In this document: one piece after another, positions 49,362 to 58,589 of the stretch
Position numbering within the stretch: position 1 is the first letter of the stretch
Layout: the number at the start of each line of letters is the position of its first letter
The notes under the pieces: generated by a model
What the model was told of the DNA's origin: nothing
Seen by the model: only the letters and a program-made list of their open reading frames with translations
Databases searched by the model: none
Translations under genes and position numbers: made by a program
Assembly (NCBI RefSeq): GCF_002095485.1
Contig: NZ_MLFS01000004.1
Span: 1 to 64,000 of the forward strand
Direction of reading: 5' to 3'
Origin: Pantoea wallisii
GTDB taxonomy: Bacteria > Pseudomonadota > Gammaproteobacteria > Enterobacterales > Enterobacteriaceae
Length of the DNA: 64,000 bases

Positions 49362-50495
49362 ATGGGAATTTACTGGATCATAAGTCTTAGCCTGACTTTC
49401 GTCGCTATTGTCGAAATCATGTTAAGTAAAAATGAAAACACAGCACAAATCAGGACATGGCTTTATTTTGTTGCCGTAATAGTACTTATTACTTTCTGCG
49501 GTATTCGTGGCCTGGGAACCGGCCTCGATGACTTCCAGTATCGCGATTTTTATGCACAGTTTATCGATAAAATTATCATCGAAGGTTTCTGGCGCGCCGT
49601 TATCGAGTTTCGTTATGAACCGATGATTTATGCGATCGCCGGTGCCACGCGCATATTCACTGCGAATCCGGATATCTTCCTGTTCGTCTTTGCAGTCATT
49701 GCCGTTGGCGTTAACGCGCACTATTTCCGTAAGCTCACGCCGCTGCCACTGGTGGCACTGGCGGTCTACTCGGCGCACCTGTTTATCAACAAAGACATGA
49801 ACCAGATCCGCTTTGGCTTGTGCTCTGCGTTCCTGATGGGCTTTGTGTATCACATGTCGCGCCGCAGCAAATCGGGCATGTTCACCACGTTTATCCTGTC
49901 CTTTATCAGCCACGCCACCGCCATCGTTTCAATTCTGATTCCGCTGGCGATGATCGTCCGAAAAAATAAGTACATCCCGATTGCTATCGTGGTGGCCAGC
50001 CTGCCGCTGGCGTTTATGGGCAGTTCAGCTCTCATCACTGCGCTCTCCAGCCATCTTGGTTCACTGGGCGACAGGGCAATGGGCTATGCCGATGTTGACT
50101 CACGCCAGGAGCAGGGCATCCTGACGCTCTCTAACCTGAAGAATATCGGCTTCGTCTTTATCTTCAGCTATATGCTGCTGAGCGACAAAATTAAGAACTT
50201 CGATGCGGAAAAGTTTAATACTTATTACATTCTGGTGATCACTTTTGCCATTGGTAGTGGGCTGAGGATGGCGCTGCAGGATTACGCTTCAGGTGGTCGT
50301 CTGGCGAACTACCTGCTGCAGGTTGAGCCGGTGCTTATTTCGCTGTGTATCTGGGAAACCAAAAAGCTGATGAAGGTGGCGGCCACCGCTGTCACCATTC
50401 TGATGGTGCTGTACTATCTCTACTACAACACCATATCCAGCAAGCAGTCGATTGTCGGCTATGAAGTTTCACGTACTTTCCAGCTGTTCAAATAG
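49362..50495 (+). CDS. EpsG-family polysaccharide membrane protein
   Basis: Integral membrane protein of 377 residues with about ten hydrophobic segments. The sequence FCGIRGLGTGLDDFQYRDFY and FRYEPMIYAI near residues 45-95 is typical of the EpsG family, thought to be polymerases or exporters of exopolysaccharide. No glycosyltransferase, flippase or export gene is near, unlike in exopolysaccharide operons. The 5' flank is AT-rich. The start at 49362 has only a weak ribosome binding site; GTG at 49356 is possible. A terminator follows. Confidence 0.72.
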   Translation: MGIYWIISLSLTFVAIVEIMLSKNENTAQIRTWLYFVAVIVLITFCGIRGLGTGLDDFQYRDFYAQFIDKIIIEGFWRAVIEFRYEPMIYAIAGATRIFTANPDIFLFVFAVIAVGVNAHYFRKLTPLPLVALAVYSAHLFINKDMNQIRFGLCSAFLMGFVYHMSRRSKSGMFTTFILSFISHATAIVSILIPLAMIVRKNKYIPIAIVVASLPLAFMGSSALITALSSHLGSLGDRAMGYADVDSRQEQGILTLSNLKNIGFVFIFSYMLLSDKIKNFDAEKFNTYYILVITFAIGSGLRMALQDYASGGRLANYLLQVEPVLISLCIWETKKLMKVAATAVTILMVLYYLYYNTISSKQSIVGYEVSRTFQLFK

Positions 50496-50503
50496 GTCCG
50501 GTT

Positions 50504-50533
50504 AAAACGCCAGCTACAGAGCTGGCGTTTTTT
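50504..50533 (+). terminator. Rho-independent terminator of the EpsG-like gene
   Basis: AACGCCAGCT pairs with AGCTGGCGTT (10 bp, 4-base loop) followed by a run of six T. It starts just after the stop at 50495. Confidence 0.88.
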
Positions 50534-50739
50534 CGATTTATAAGCCTGACAACACATTTTCCAGGGAAATTCCGAATCATCCTCTGGTCCTGACGATCGC
50601 TTGATTTTTGCTGCTTTTAAACCTCTAATAGACACCGTTCGCTGCGCGGACATCAGGCAGTAAGATTGTTCTTAATAATCCACACGAAGTCTTTCATGAC
50701 TTTCTATGGCGCGACGTCACTTAATGAAAGAATGCTGAC

Positions 50740-51774
50740 ATGAATGAAAAAAATAACTTTGACATTGTAAGGTTCTCGCTTGCCTTTATCGTAATGCTGG
50801 TGCATTCCGCTGAGGTCACGAGAAACGCAGATATCCGCTTCCTTGCGCATTTTTTAAATAGTGATTTTGCCGTAAAAGGATTTTTCGCAATAAGTGGATT
50901 CCTTATTGCAAAAAGTTACTTAAGAAGTAAATCGCTTACATCCTATTTTATTAAGCGTGCACAACGTATTTTACCGGCTTATATATTTGTCATCCTGATG
51001 TGTTTCACCATTGGCCTCTGTCTCACCACGCTGCCGCTGATGGATTTCCTGAAAAATAAAGAGACGCTGAAATATCTGGTTGCCAATTTTACCTTCCTGA
51101 ACTTCATTCAGCCTTCACTGCCTGGCGTATTTACGCACAATCCTAACCAGCCGCTGGATGGTTCGCTGTGGACTATCAAGGCGGAGCTGACGCTCTATGT
51201 GCTGCTGCCCTTTATTGTGCCGCTGTTGAAGAGAAGTCCGATGAAAGTGTGGGGGGCAATTTTTGTTATCTCCTGCGCGTGGTTCTTCTACTTCACCTCT
51301 ATTTACAGTGGGCCAAAGGCCGATACGCTGGCGAAGCAGTTTGTTGCGCTCTCCTCCTACTTCTTCTTCGGCAGCCTGCTGGCGGTACATAAGCCTGCCT
51401 TCGACCGTCTGAAGGAGATCACCATCGTTTCCCTGGTGGTGTTCCTGCTGTTTAAGAGCACGGATTATGCGTTTATCGTTGAGCCGGTGGCGTTTTCATC
51501 CGTGGTGATTCTGTTCTGCACCAGCCTGTGCAAAGAGATCAAAATCAGCCAGTACGGCGACCTCTCTTACGGCATGTATTTGTATCACTGGCCGATTATT
51601 CAGGTCCTGCAGCATTTCGGCGTGTTTGATACCAATGCCTGGCTCGGCGTGCTGATGGTGATTGTGCTGACGCTGGTGCTGGCGTATCTCTCCTGGCATC
51701 TGCTGGAGAGCCGCTTCCTCAAGCGCGCCCACCATGCCCAGCCACCGATTGTGCCCAGCGTAGCGCGCGATTGA
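50740..51774 (+). CDS. Acyltransferase-3 family protein (OafA/YrhL type)
   Basis: Integral membrane acyltransferase of 344 residues with about ten hydrophobic segments. The N-terminal FDIVRFSLAFIVMLVHSAEV with a conserved His and the later FFAISGFLIAKSYL and RRAQRILPAY-like blocks are the family marks, as is the closing LLESRFLKR. Such proteins O-acylate surface polysaccharides. It follows the EpsG-like gene but beyond a terminator and with its own 200-base upstream region. Target not known. Confidence 0.85.
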   Translation: MNEKNNFDIVRFSLAFIVMLVHSAEVTRNADIRFLAHFLNSDFAVKGFFAISGFLIAKSYLRSKSLTSYFIKRAQRILPAYIFVILMCFTIGLCLTTLPLMDFLKNKETLKYLVANFTFLNFIQPSLPGVFTHNPNQPLDGSLWTIKAELTLYVLLPFIVPLLKRSPMKVWGAIFVISCAWFFYFTSIYSGPKADTLAKQFVALSSYFFFGSLLAVHKPAFDRLKEITIVSLVVFLLFKSTDYAFIVEPVAFSSVVILFCTSLCKEIKISQYGDLSYGMYLYHWPIIQVLQHFGVFDTNAWLGVLMVIVLTLVLAYLSWHLLESRFLKRAHHAQPPIVPSVARD

Positions 51775-51782
51775 ATAATCAG

Positions 51783-51802
51783 GTCGCTGCGGGGCGACTT
51801 TT
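51783..51802 (+). terminator. Weak terminator after the acyltransferase gene
   Basis: GTCGC pairs with GCGAC around a 6-base loop, followed by TTTT. It lies between convergent genes. Confidence 0.45.
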
Positions 51803-51816
51803 CAGAAACAGAAGTG

Positions 51817-52809
51817 TCAGATGGTTGCGCCCATCGACAGGCGATAGTGCAGGTTAACCTGCTCGATGGTCGGCTGCTGACGGATTTTTTTCAGGATGAT
51901 CTCCGTAGCAACTTTGCCCATCTCAAAACGCGGTGTGATTACGCTGGCCAGCCGTGGCGTGGTCGCCTGACCAATATCCAGGCCATGAAAACCGGCAATC
52001 GCCAGCGCGTGTGGCACCGCAATCCCTGCCGCCTGGCACTCCTGCAGTACGCCCACCGCTAAATCATCATTGGTGCACAGAATCGCATCCATTTGCGGGT
52101 AGAGCTGGCGCGCCAGCGTCATCATGCCGGTGCCAATCGATACCGATGAAACCTTATTCGGCACGATACGCCCTGCGGACAATCCGGCCGCTTCTACCGC
52201 CGCGCAGTAGCCGGCATAACGCTGCTCGTCGCGATGATCGGACATCGCGCCAAAATAGATAACACGCTGCTTGCCGCTCGCCAGCAGCATCGCTGTCATG
52301 TCATAACCCGCGCGATAGTTATCAAAACCGACATTGATGCGCCCGCGCGCGTCGGTCATTCCCATCACTTCCGCCACCGGAATATTCGCGGCATTCAGGT
52401 ACTTCTCCGCACGTACGGTGTGCACCGATTCGGTCAGGATCAACCCTTTGATATCACATGCCAGTACGGTGGCGATCTGCTCCTCTTCGCGCTGCGCGTT
52501 GTAGTCGTAATTCACCACCAGCGTTTGGTAGCCGTGCGCGCCCGTCACCGACTCGATACCGGCCAGCAGATCGGCAAAAATTTGATTATTAAAGGAGGGG
52601 ATTAACACGCCGATGCGCGGCGGGCTCTGTCTGGCGGCGGTTGTGCCGTGATGCTCTGCAACATAACCGATTTCTGCGATCACGCTGGCAATCTTCTGCG
52701 CCGTTTCGCTTTTGACCTTTTCCGGCGTGCGTAAATAGCGGCTCACCGTCATTTTGGTGACGCCCGCCAGCGTGGCGATATCATCCAAAGTAATGCGCTG
52801 CGTTTTCAT
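51817..52809 (-). CDS. LacI-family transcriptional regulator (GntR/IdnR-like)
   Basis: Repressor of 330 residues with the LacI helix-turn-helix at the start (ITLDDIATLAGVTKMTVSRYLRTPEKVKSETAQKI) and a sugar-sensing domain after it. The sequence style resembles gluconate/idonate regulators. No sugar operon is beside it: the neighbours are an acyltransferase (convergent) and a ROK regulator. The target cannot be told. Confidence 0.82.
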   Translation of the reverse strand: MKTQRITLDDIATLAGVTKMTVSRYLRTPEKVKSETAQKIASVIAEIGYVAEHHGTTAARQSPPRIGVLIPSFNNQIFADLLAGIESVTGAHGYQTLVVNYDYNAQREEEQIATVLACDIKGLILTESVHTVRAEKYLNAANIPVAEVMGMTDARGRINVGFDNYRAGYDMTAMLLASGKQRVIYFGAMSDHRDEQRYAGYCAAVEAAGLSAGRIVPNKVSSVSIGTGMMTLARQLYPQMDAILCTNDDLAVGVLQECQAAGIAVPHALAIAGFHGLDIGQATTPRLASVITPRFEMGKVATEIILKKIRQQPTIEQVNLHYRLSMGATI

Positions 52810-52893
52810 TGCGTTGTCCGCAAAGAGGGCCCGTGAATCAACGTATTATGCCCAATTGCCGCGCGCCAGTCAGCCGTACCGCAGCAGATCCCT

Positions 52894-54027
52894 TTAATGC
52901 GTCGGTCGTTCATACTGCTCAACCACCGCCAGCGCTAAGCCGTTCGCCGGATCGATGCGCTGTGGCAGGAAGTGCAGCGCGGTGTGAGCAAAGGTAAAAG
53001 CCAGCGTTGTTGCCTGTGCGCTCTGCTGTACCGCCTGAACAAACGCCGGCTGCGCGTTCCACGGCCCATCGATAATGATGCTGGCCGGATTGATCAGCTG
53101 CATCACCTGGCTCAGGGCGTGGCCGAGGTGAGTGCCCGCTTCCGTCATCACCGCACGCACGATCTCTGGTTCGTTGTCACAATTTTGCCAGCGCAGGCCG
53201 GATTTGCGCCGCCCCAGCTGCTGCTGGATCGCCGGCAGGCTGACCAGCGTTTCCAGACAGCCATTACGTCCGCATTTACACGGTGCGCCGTTGTTCTGTA
53301 CGGCCAGATGCCCGATCTCGCCGGCGGTCCAGCTGTGACCGGTGAACACTTCACCCTGCTCCACCAGCGCGCCGCCAAGGCCTTCGGCAATACGCAGATA
53401 GAAATGGCTTTGTGCTTTGTTCAACTCCAGATGCTGTACGGCCAGTAGCGCCGCTGCTTTGACGTTATTCATGATACGCAGCGGCAACTCCACGCTGTTC
53501 AGCAGCGGCGTCAGCACATCCACATCCCGCCAGCCAAGGTGCGCCGAAAAGTGCACCCGGCCACGTAGCGGATCGATAATGCCGGGAAAACCAATCGCCA
53601 CGCCAAGCAGCTCCGGGTGGGCCGCACGCAGCGTCTGGCACACTTCAGCCAGCTCGTGCAGTAAGGTGTCAGGATCGGTGGTTTCCGTGCGCCAGGTTTG
53701 TTCGGCAATCACCTGCGAGAAGTAGTCACAGACGCGCCAGTGGATGGCCTGACGCTCAACCATAATCCCGGCGCTTTTCAGTTTTTCCGGACGCAGTGAA
53801 ATTTCGATTTTGGGCCGGCCAGCCGCAGCGACGCTCACCGGGCCAAGCTCGCGGATCAGCCCCTGCGCCAGCAGGTCGTCAACAATTAGGGAAACGGTGT
53901 TTTTACTGAGATCGAGCGCCAGCGCCAGATCCTGCCGCGAGGTGATACGGATGCCACGCAGTTGCGTCATTACCCGCTTAAGGTTGTTCAGTCGAAGTAC
54001 CGCTGGGCCTTTACCGGCTGCTTTCAT
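52894..54027 (-). CDS. ROK-family transcriptional regulator (NagC/Mlc-like)
   Basis: Regulator of 377 residues: an N-terminal winged helix (ITSRQDLALALDLSKNTVSLIVDDLLAQGLIREL) fused to a ROK sugar-kinase-like domain with the zinc-binding CKCGRNGCLE and HSWTAGEIGHLAV motifs. It resembles NagC/Mlc. ATG at 54027 with GAGGG upstream is preferred; a TTG at 54045 is less likely. It lies head-to-tail behind dnaC and ahead of the LacI gene. Its targets are not seen here. Confidence 0.82.
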   Translation of the reverse strand: MKAAGKGPAVLRLNNLKRVMTQLRGIRITSRQDLALALDLSKNTVSLIVDDLLAQGLIRELGPVSVAAAGRPKIEISLRPEKLKSAGIMVERQAIHWRVCDYFSQVIAEQTWRTETTDPDTLLHELAEVCQTLRAAHPELLGVAIGFPGIIDPLRGRVHFSAHLGWRDVDVLTPLLNSVELPLRIMNNVKAAALLAVQHLELNKAQSHFYLRIAEGLGGALVEQGEVFTGHSWTAGEIGHLAVQNNGAPCKCGRNGCLETLVSLPAIQQQLGRRKSGLRWQNCDNEPEIVRAVMTEAGTHLGHALSQVMQLINPASIIIDGPWNAQPAFVQAVQQSAQATTLAFTFAHTALHFLPQRIDPANGLALAVVEQYERPTH

Positions 54028-54127
54028 CGCACCCTCACCTGACAAAGAGTTAAGAGTGTAAGTTTAGCAGCCTGGCGCCCGGGCCAATCGTCGGCTGAAT
54101 CGAGGTTTTTAGCGATTGAGCAGAATA

Positions 54128-54868
54128 TTAATACTCATCGCCGCGTACGCGGCTGCGGTAGCTATCCCAGTCAAAACGCACCCACAGGCTATTACCCAAC
54201 CGCATGCGGTCCATTACACGCTCACCCAGTAGCGCATTCATTCCCGCCGGATCGAGGTTCGAAAGCATACCGGTCGGGCGTTTTGATGACGAACGGCGGT
54301 CAACAATCTGGTTGATGATCACTTTTTCATAGCGCGATTCGCTCTGCATCCCGATCTCATCGATCACCAGCAGATCAACATGACTGAGATCCTGCAGCAG
54401 CCGCTCTTCGGTCAGATCGCTGCCGCCGCTAAAGGTGCCTTTCATGCTCGACATCAAATCGGCCACCGTGACAATCAGCACGCTCTTACCGCGTATAATC
54501 AGGTCGTTGCCGATCGCCGCCGCCAGATGATTTTTTCCGGTGCCGGGACGGCCCGAGAACACAAAGCTGGCGATGCTGTTATCAAACCCGGCCGCGTATT
54601 CGCGCGCCAGCGCCAGCGCTTTACGCTGGCCGTCATTTTCAACGCGGTAGTTATCGAATGAGCAGTTCATGTGCAGCTCACGAATACCGGAGCGCCCCAT
54701 AATGCGCTGCATCTTCATGGCGCGGTTTTCACGCACAATCGCTTCCGAGCGCAGGCGGCCCTGCTCCTGATTCCATGCCAGCAGCTCTTCACCGTTTTTG
54801 AATTTCGGCTTCACATCGGCGGGCATAAACTTTTTCAGGCGATTGAAAAGATCATTCGGCGTTTTCAT
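54128..54868 (-). CDS. dnaC: Replicative helicase loader DnaC
   Basis: AAA+ ATPase that loads the DnaB helicase at the origin and at restart sites. The 246 residues (E. coli 245) have the N-terminal DnaB-binding region, then Walker A GRPGTGKN at residues 106-113, Walker B DLLVIDEIG, and the C-terminal RVMDRMRLGNSLWVRFDWDSYRSRV. The start ATG shares its A with the dnaT stop (TGATG), so the two genes are coupled; a GTG three bases earlier is also possible. In E. coli dnaTC is elsewhere, which shows rearrangement. Confidence 0.95.
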   Translation of the reverse strand: MKTPNDLFNRLKKFMPADVKPKFKNGEELLAWNQEQGRLRSEAIVRENRAMKMQRIMGRSGIRELHMNCSFDNYRVENDGQRKALALAREYAAGFDNSIASFVFSGRPGTGKNHLAAAIGNDLIIRGKSVLIVTVADLMSSMKGTFSGGSDLTEERLLQDLSHVDLLVIDEIGMQSESRYEKVIINQIVDRRSSSKRPTGMLSNLDPAGMNALLGERVMDRMRLGNSLWVRFDWDSYRSRVRGDEY

Positions 54869-55404
54869 CACTCACCTCGAAATCCATCGGGAATATCGTA
54901 ATCAGTATTACTGACCTGGGTGATATCGCGCTTCGGCTGACCGCCGTTAGCGGCGCGATTCATCTGTACGCTACGCGCCAGTTTCTGCTGCCACTGCACA
55001 TGGTGGAACAGGCGGCCTTCGGCCTGCCAGTAGGCAACAAAGGTGGCGAGCTCCGCTGCGGTGACCGGCTCGCTCAGCGCCACACCCCAGATGGCAGCCT
55101 GGCGCTGAAAATCGTTATCCGGCTGCCAACCCTGATACATGGCAAATTTGCCTGCTGGCGTGGCGATCGGTGGCGCATCGTTGTGGAACAGGCTGTCATC
55201 CAGCGAGACGTCATTGGGCTGCTGCGCTGCCGCTTCCAGCGCCAGTAACTGCGCCAGACGCTGCGGCGTCAGCGCATAAAAAGCGGGCGCATTGTTGTGC
55301 AGCACCGCCAGCGTGCCGTTATCGGCCTGCTGCAAAGTCGCGAGCGGATCGTGGCAAAAGCTATCCAGCCCGATCAGCGTTGAAGATAAGATTTTAACTG
55401 ACAT
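54868..55404 (-). CDS. dnaT: Primosomal protein DnaT (protein i)
   Basis: Part of the PriA-PriB-DnaT-DnaC restart primosome that reloads DnaB at stalled forks. The 178 residues match E. coli DnaT (179) with [22 protein letters not shown] and the PTP-like C-terminal [39 protein letters not shown]. Start at 55404 ([14 protein letters not shown]) with AGGTTTC upstream; the longer frame adds seven atypical residues. It forms a tight operon with dnaC. Confidence 0.94.
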   Translation of the reverse strand: MSVKILSSTLIGLDSFCHDPLATLQQADNGTLAVLHNNAPAFYALTPQRLAQLLALEAAAQQPNDVSLDDSLFHNDAPPIATPAGKFAMYQGWQPDNDFQRQAAIWGVALSEPVTAAELATFVAYWQAEGRLFHHVQWQQKLARSVQMNRAANGGQPKRDITQVSNTDYDIPDGFRGE

Positions 55405-55505
55405 GAGAAACCTGACGTTGAGCAACCTGGCGCGCCGATCAGCCCGGCGCTAAGCGGTCAGTGTACCTGTTTTAGCACCGGGGATCGCCATAAATGGATG
55501 AGGAA

Positions 55506-56183
55506 TTAACGTGGCGCGGAGTAGCTCAGATCCGGCGTTGCCCCGGTAACGCTGCGTGCTGCGCGGACGGCGCTCCGCTGCGGGCGGGTTTGCCACACAT
55601 AGCGCACGGAAGCGAGCAGGCACAGGCTGTAACCAAACAGTTCGCTACCCTCTTCAGCCATATTTTTCACTACCCGGTTATAGCCATCCAGCATCAGGTG
55701 CTGCCACAGCTGATGCATGCCAAACAGGCGGGAAAAGACCAGAACGGCCAGCAATCCGGCGGCCATCATCTGCCAGCTGCGGTGCTGCAGCAGCGCGGCC
55801 AGACCGGGCAGAATCTGACGCGGCTGACGCAGCGCCAGAGCAAAGCATGCTGCCGTGGTGGCCAGCGCAAACCAGACCCATGCACCGTGCTGCACCAGAT
55901 CAAACAGAAAATCCATCTCCCGAATCAGCATGCAGCTATAAAAGCCGCCGATCAGAATCAGCGCGCTGCGTTGTTGCGGGCGCTGTGCCGCCGTGAAGAA
56001 AAACAGCGCAGCAATCAGCGCCAGCATCCCTTCCTGCGTAGCTTCCGTGAATGAGGTTTCGTGCAGCGCATCGTTCATCCAGTTGACGTCGATGTAAACC
56101 ATCGCCATGCAAAAAACGAGTACGATTCCACTGATGAAGAAGGCCGCTAATTCACGGCTAATAAGAGTAATATTTTCGCGCAT
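55506..56183 (-). CDS. Uncharacterised membrane protein
   Basis: Unrecognised inner-membrane protein of 225 residues with about six hydrophobic segments: near 10-32, 50-68, 72-90, 102-118, 138-155 and 180-195. Charged loops include EMDFLFDLVQHGAW and LDGYNRVVKNMAEEGSELFGYS. No catalytic motif was found. Weak ribosome binding site; the upstream 80 bases are AT-rich. It is on the same strand as dnaTC but separated by about 100 bases. Role unknown. Confidence 0.55.
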   Translation of the reverse strand: MRENITLISRELAAFFISGIVLVFCMAMVYIDVNWMNDALHETSFTEATQEGMLALIAALFFFTAAQRPQQRSALILIGGFYSCMLIREMDFLFDLVQHGAWVWFALATTAACFALALRQPRQILPGLAALLQHRSWQMMAAGLLAVLVFSRLFGMHQLWQHLMLDGYNRVVKNMAEEGSELFGYSLCLLASVRYVWQTRPQRSAVRAARSVTGATPDLSYSAPR

Positions 56184-56263
56184 AATGTTACCAAAAGAAG
56201 AAATATAATTAGCGCGCTTATTATATTTTGCTTTGCTGCGGTAACTTCGCTTTTCATGCCGAT

Positions 56264-56956
56264 TCAGAAGCTGGCGCTCACGCCCAGACTGTAAATCAGC
56301 TGTTCACCGCTGCTTTCTGCGCCGCTTTGGGCAAAGGAAGCGAATGCCGCCATATTCTGGCCGATGGGCAGATTCGCCCCAACGCTGACATCCACCCAGT
56401 TACTTTCGCGGTTTCCATCATCTGGCCGGTCACGCATCGGCGCCGGGCTGATGTCATTGAGCTGGTGGCTATAGCTCACCTGCGCCCAGGGGGATATCCA
56501 GCCCAGCGCGGAGTCCATGCGCCAGCCCACCGAGGCAATGTGTGCGGCGTTGTTGCTATCGACCCATTCACACTTCGGGCAGCTTAGCCGTGAATCATCC
56601 ACTGCAAATTGCGCAACCGGCCCGGTACTGAGTGCCGCACTCATTGGCATGGACCAGCCGGCGGAGTAGCGACTCACTAACGGCCCGTTGCCGACGCTGG
56701 CGGTTTCGTTGTGCACAATCATTCTGCCGTCGCCCGGCGGATTGAGCGCAGCATCTAACAGGCTGACCTCAGGGTTTTCCGTCACCATCAGGTGATTACT
56801 GGAAATTTTTTCAGCCAGTATCGCGTTGTAATCGGGCCCGTTGCTTTGACGCAGTTGATCCTGTGCGAAGCCGGGCGCGGCCACAAAAAGCAGCCACAAA
56901 CCGCCAAAAGCCAGCGCAAGATTGTGCTGGCCTGTCCGCTGACTTTTCTGCAACAT
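56264..56956 (-). CDS. Predicted outer-membrane beta-barrel protein, autotransporter-like C-terminus
   Basis: Exported protein of 230 residues. A signal peptide runs to about residue 31 (WLLFVAAPGFA before QDQL). The C-terminal half alternates polar and hydrophobic residues in strand-like blocks and ends in LIYSLGVSASF, a terminal Phe as used by the BAM machinery. This resembles the barrel of esterase-type autotransporters, but there is no room for a passenger or the full 12-strand barrel. ATG at 56956 with GGAG upstream. It may be a shortened autotransporter or a small outer-membrane protein. Function unknown. Confidence 0.55.
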   Translation of the reverse strand: MLQKSQRTGQHNLALAFGGLWLLFVAAPGFAQDQLRQSNGPDYNAILAEKISSNHLMVTENPEVSLLDAALNPPGDGRMIVHNETASVGNGPLVSRYSAGWSMPMSAALSTGPVAQFAVDDSRLSCPKCEWVDSNNAAHIASVGWRMDSALGWISPWAQVSYSHQLNDISPAPMRDRPDDGNRESNWVDVSVGANLPIGQNMAAFASFAQSGAESSGEQLIYSLGVSASF

Positions 56957-57098
56957 GAGTGACTCCTGACGAGCCGGAAAGGGAACGGGTGTGTAAGTTT
57001 TTGGTCTTTCCATTATCGGCACCCATTGATTAACTATTAATCGATTCCGCCATACGTCAAGGAAATAACAGCTTTTTTCATGCGACGGGAGGGATGCA

Positions 57099-57659
57099 AT
57101 GCAACGATGTGGCTGGGTAACCGCCGATCCGCTTTATCTGGCGTACCACGATATGGAGTGGGGCGTGCCGCAAACCGATAAGCGCGCCTTATTTGAGATG
57201 CTGTGTCTGGAGGGTCAGCAGGCGGGCCTTTCATGGATCACCGTACTGAAGAAACGTGAAAACTACCGTCGGGCGTTTCATGAATTCGATATCAGCGCAG
57301 TAGCACTGATGGATGAAGCGGACCTGATGCGGTTACTGCAGGATAGCGGCCTGATTCGTCATCGCGGCAAGCTGACGGCGATTATCGAAAACGCCAAAGC
57401 GACGCTGGCGCTGGAAGCAACCGGTGAAGACTTTTCGCGCTTTATCTGGTCATTTGTCGATAATCAGCCGATTTTGCACCATTATGCCGACTATAAACTG
57501 GCGCCAACGACCTCTGAGCCAGCAATAGCCCTGTCGAAAGCGCTCAAAAAACGTGGTTTTAAATTCGTCGGCCCGACAATCTGCCACTCCTTTTTACAGG
57601 CCTGCGGCCTGATTAACGATCATCAAACCAGCTGTTTCTGCCATCCTGATAATCTTTAA
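57099..57659 (+). CDS. tag: DNA-3-methyladenine glycosylase I Tag
   Basis: Removes 3-methyladenine from alkylated DNA. The 186 residues (E. coli 187) carry the zinc-snap ligands at Cys4, His17, His175 and Cys179, the same numbers as in E. coli Tag, and the FEMLCLEGQQAGLSWITVLKKRENYRRAF core. GACGGGAGGGATGCA gives a strong ribosome binding site. In E. coli tag also lies near yiaD. Confidence 0.95.
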   Translation: MQRCGWVTADPLYLAYHDMEWGVPQTDKRALFEMLCLEGQQAGLSWITVLKKRENYRRAFHEFDISAVALMDEADLMRLLQDSGLIRHRGKLTAIIENAKATLALEATGEDFSRFIWSFVDNQPILHHYADYKLAPTTSEPAIALSKALKKRGFKFVGPTICHSFLQACGLINDHQTSCFCHPDNL

Positions 57660-57769
57660 CGCAAAACTTTACACTTTAAGAGTGCGCCTCACGCTTTTTT
57701 CCATTATTGAACGGCATAATATTGCCGTTTTGGGGTGTTTTCCCCATTGGAATGTGTGAGGGATTTTGC

Positions 57770-58431
57770 ATGAAAAAGCGTGTATTGACGCTGGCCTTGT
57801 TATTAAGCGGCAGCGTAGCGCTGTCGGGTTGTACCACCAATCCTTATACCGGCGAATCGCAGGCGGGTAAATCAGGTATCGGCGCCGGCCTGGGCGCCAT
57901 GCTTGGCGCGGGCGTTGGCGTGCTCTCATCGTCGAAAAAAGATCGCGGCAAAGGTGCGCTGATTGGCGCTGCATCAGGTGCGGCACTCGGCGGCGGCGTT
58001 GGTTATTATATGGACGTGCAGGAGGCAAAACTGCGCGATAAAATGCGCGGTACCGGCGTCAGCGTGACGCGCCAGGGCGATAATATTGTTCTGAATATGC
58101 CGAATAACGTGACATTTGACTCCAGCAGCGCGAACCTGAAACCGGCTGGGCAAATACCCTGACAGGCGTCGCGATGGTGCTGAAAGAGTATCCAAAAACT
58201 GCAGTGAATGTGGTTGGCTTTACCGACAGCACCGGCACGCGGGCGCTGAATATGCGCCTGTCACAGCAGCGCGCCGAAAGCGTTGCCAGCGCGCTGGTAC
58301 TGCAGGGCGTGGCGCAGAATCGTTTGCGCACACAGGGCTCAGGACCGGATAATCCTGTCGCCAGCAACAGTACCGAAGCAGGCAAAGCGCAGAACCGCCG
58401 CGTCGAAATTACTCTCAGCCCGCTGGGATAA
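57770..58431 (+). CDS. yiaD: OmpA-family lipoprotein YiaD (interrupted by a -1 frameshift)
   Basis: Outer-membrane lipoprotein with an OmpA-like peptidoglycan-binding C-terminal domain. Lipobox LSGC gives Cys20; a glycine-rich, bacterial-IIb/glycine-zipper region follows (GIGAGLGAMLGAGVGVL, ALIGAASGAALGGGVGYYMDVQ). The first frame stops at 58162 after LKPAGQIP. Near 58149 one G is missing in GCTGGGCAAAT (expected GGGG), after which NTLTGVAMVLKEYPKTAVNVVGFTDSTG and the OmpA-domain end NRRVEITLSPLG follow to 58431. Repaired length 220 (E. coli 219). Probable sequence error. Terminator follows. Confidence 0.88.
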
Positions 58432-58438
58432 TCCTGTC

Positions 58439-58468
58439 GCCGGTCTGCTGTGACAGGCCGGCTTTTTT
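58439..58468 (+). terminator. Rho-independent terminator of yiaD
   Basis: GCCGG, U-G pair, CTG pair with CAG, G, CCGGC around a 6-base loop, followed by six T. It starts eight bases after the stop. Confidence 0.85.
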
Positions 58469-58560
58469 CCGCGCTTTTCCGCTATTACTGACGCTTTTCG
58501 CATCAGAAATCGCTCAAAAATCGCCGGGTAATAGAGCCGAAGATAACTTTATGCTAGCGT

Positions 58561-58575
58561 GATCAAAATTTGATC
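58561..58575. promoter_or_regulatory. Palindromic operator, probably autoregulatory
   Basis: GATCAAAATTTGATC is a 15-base palindrome with a central A, ending 14 bases before the start of the LacI-family gene at 58590. Position suggests autoregulation. Confidence 0.5.
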
Positions 58576-58589
58576 AGTGGAACACCATC

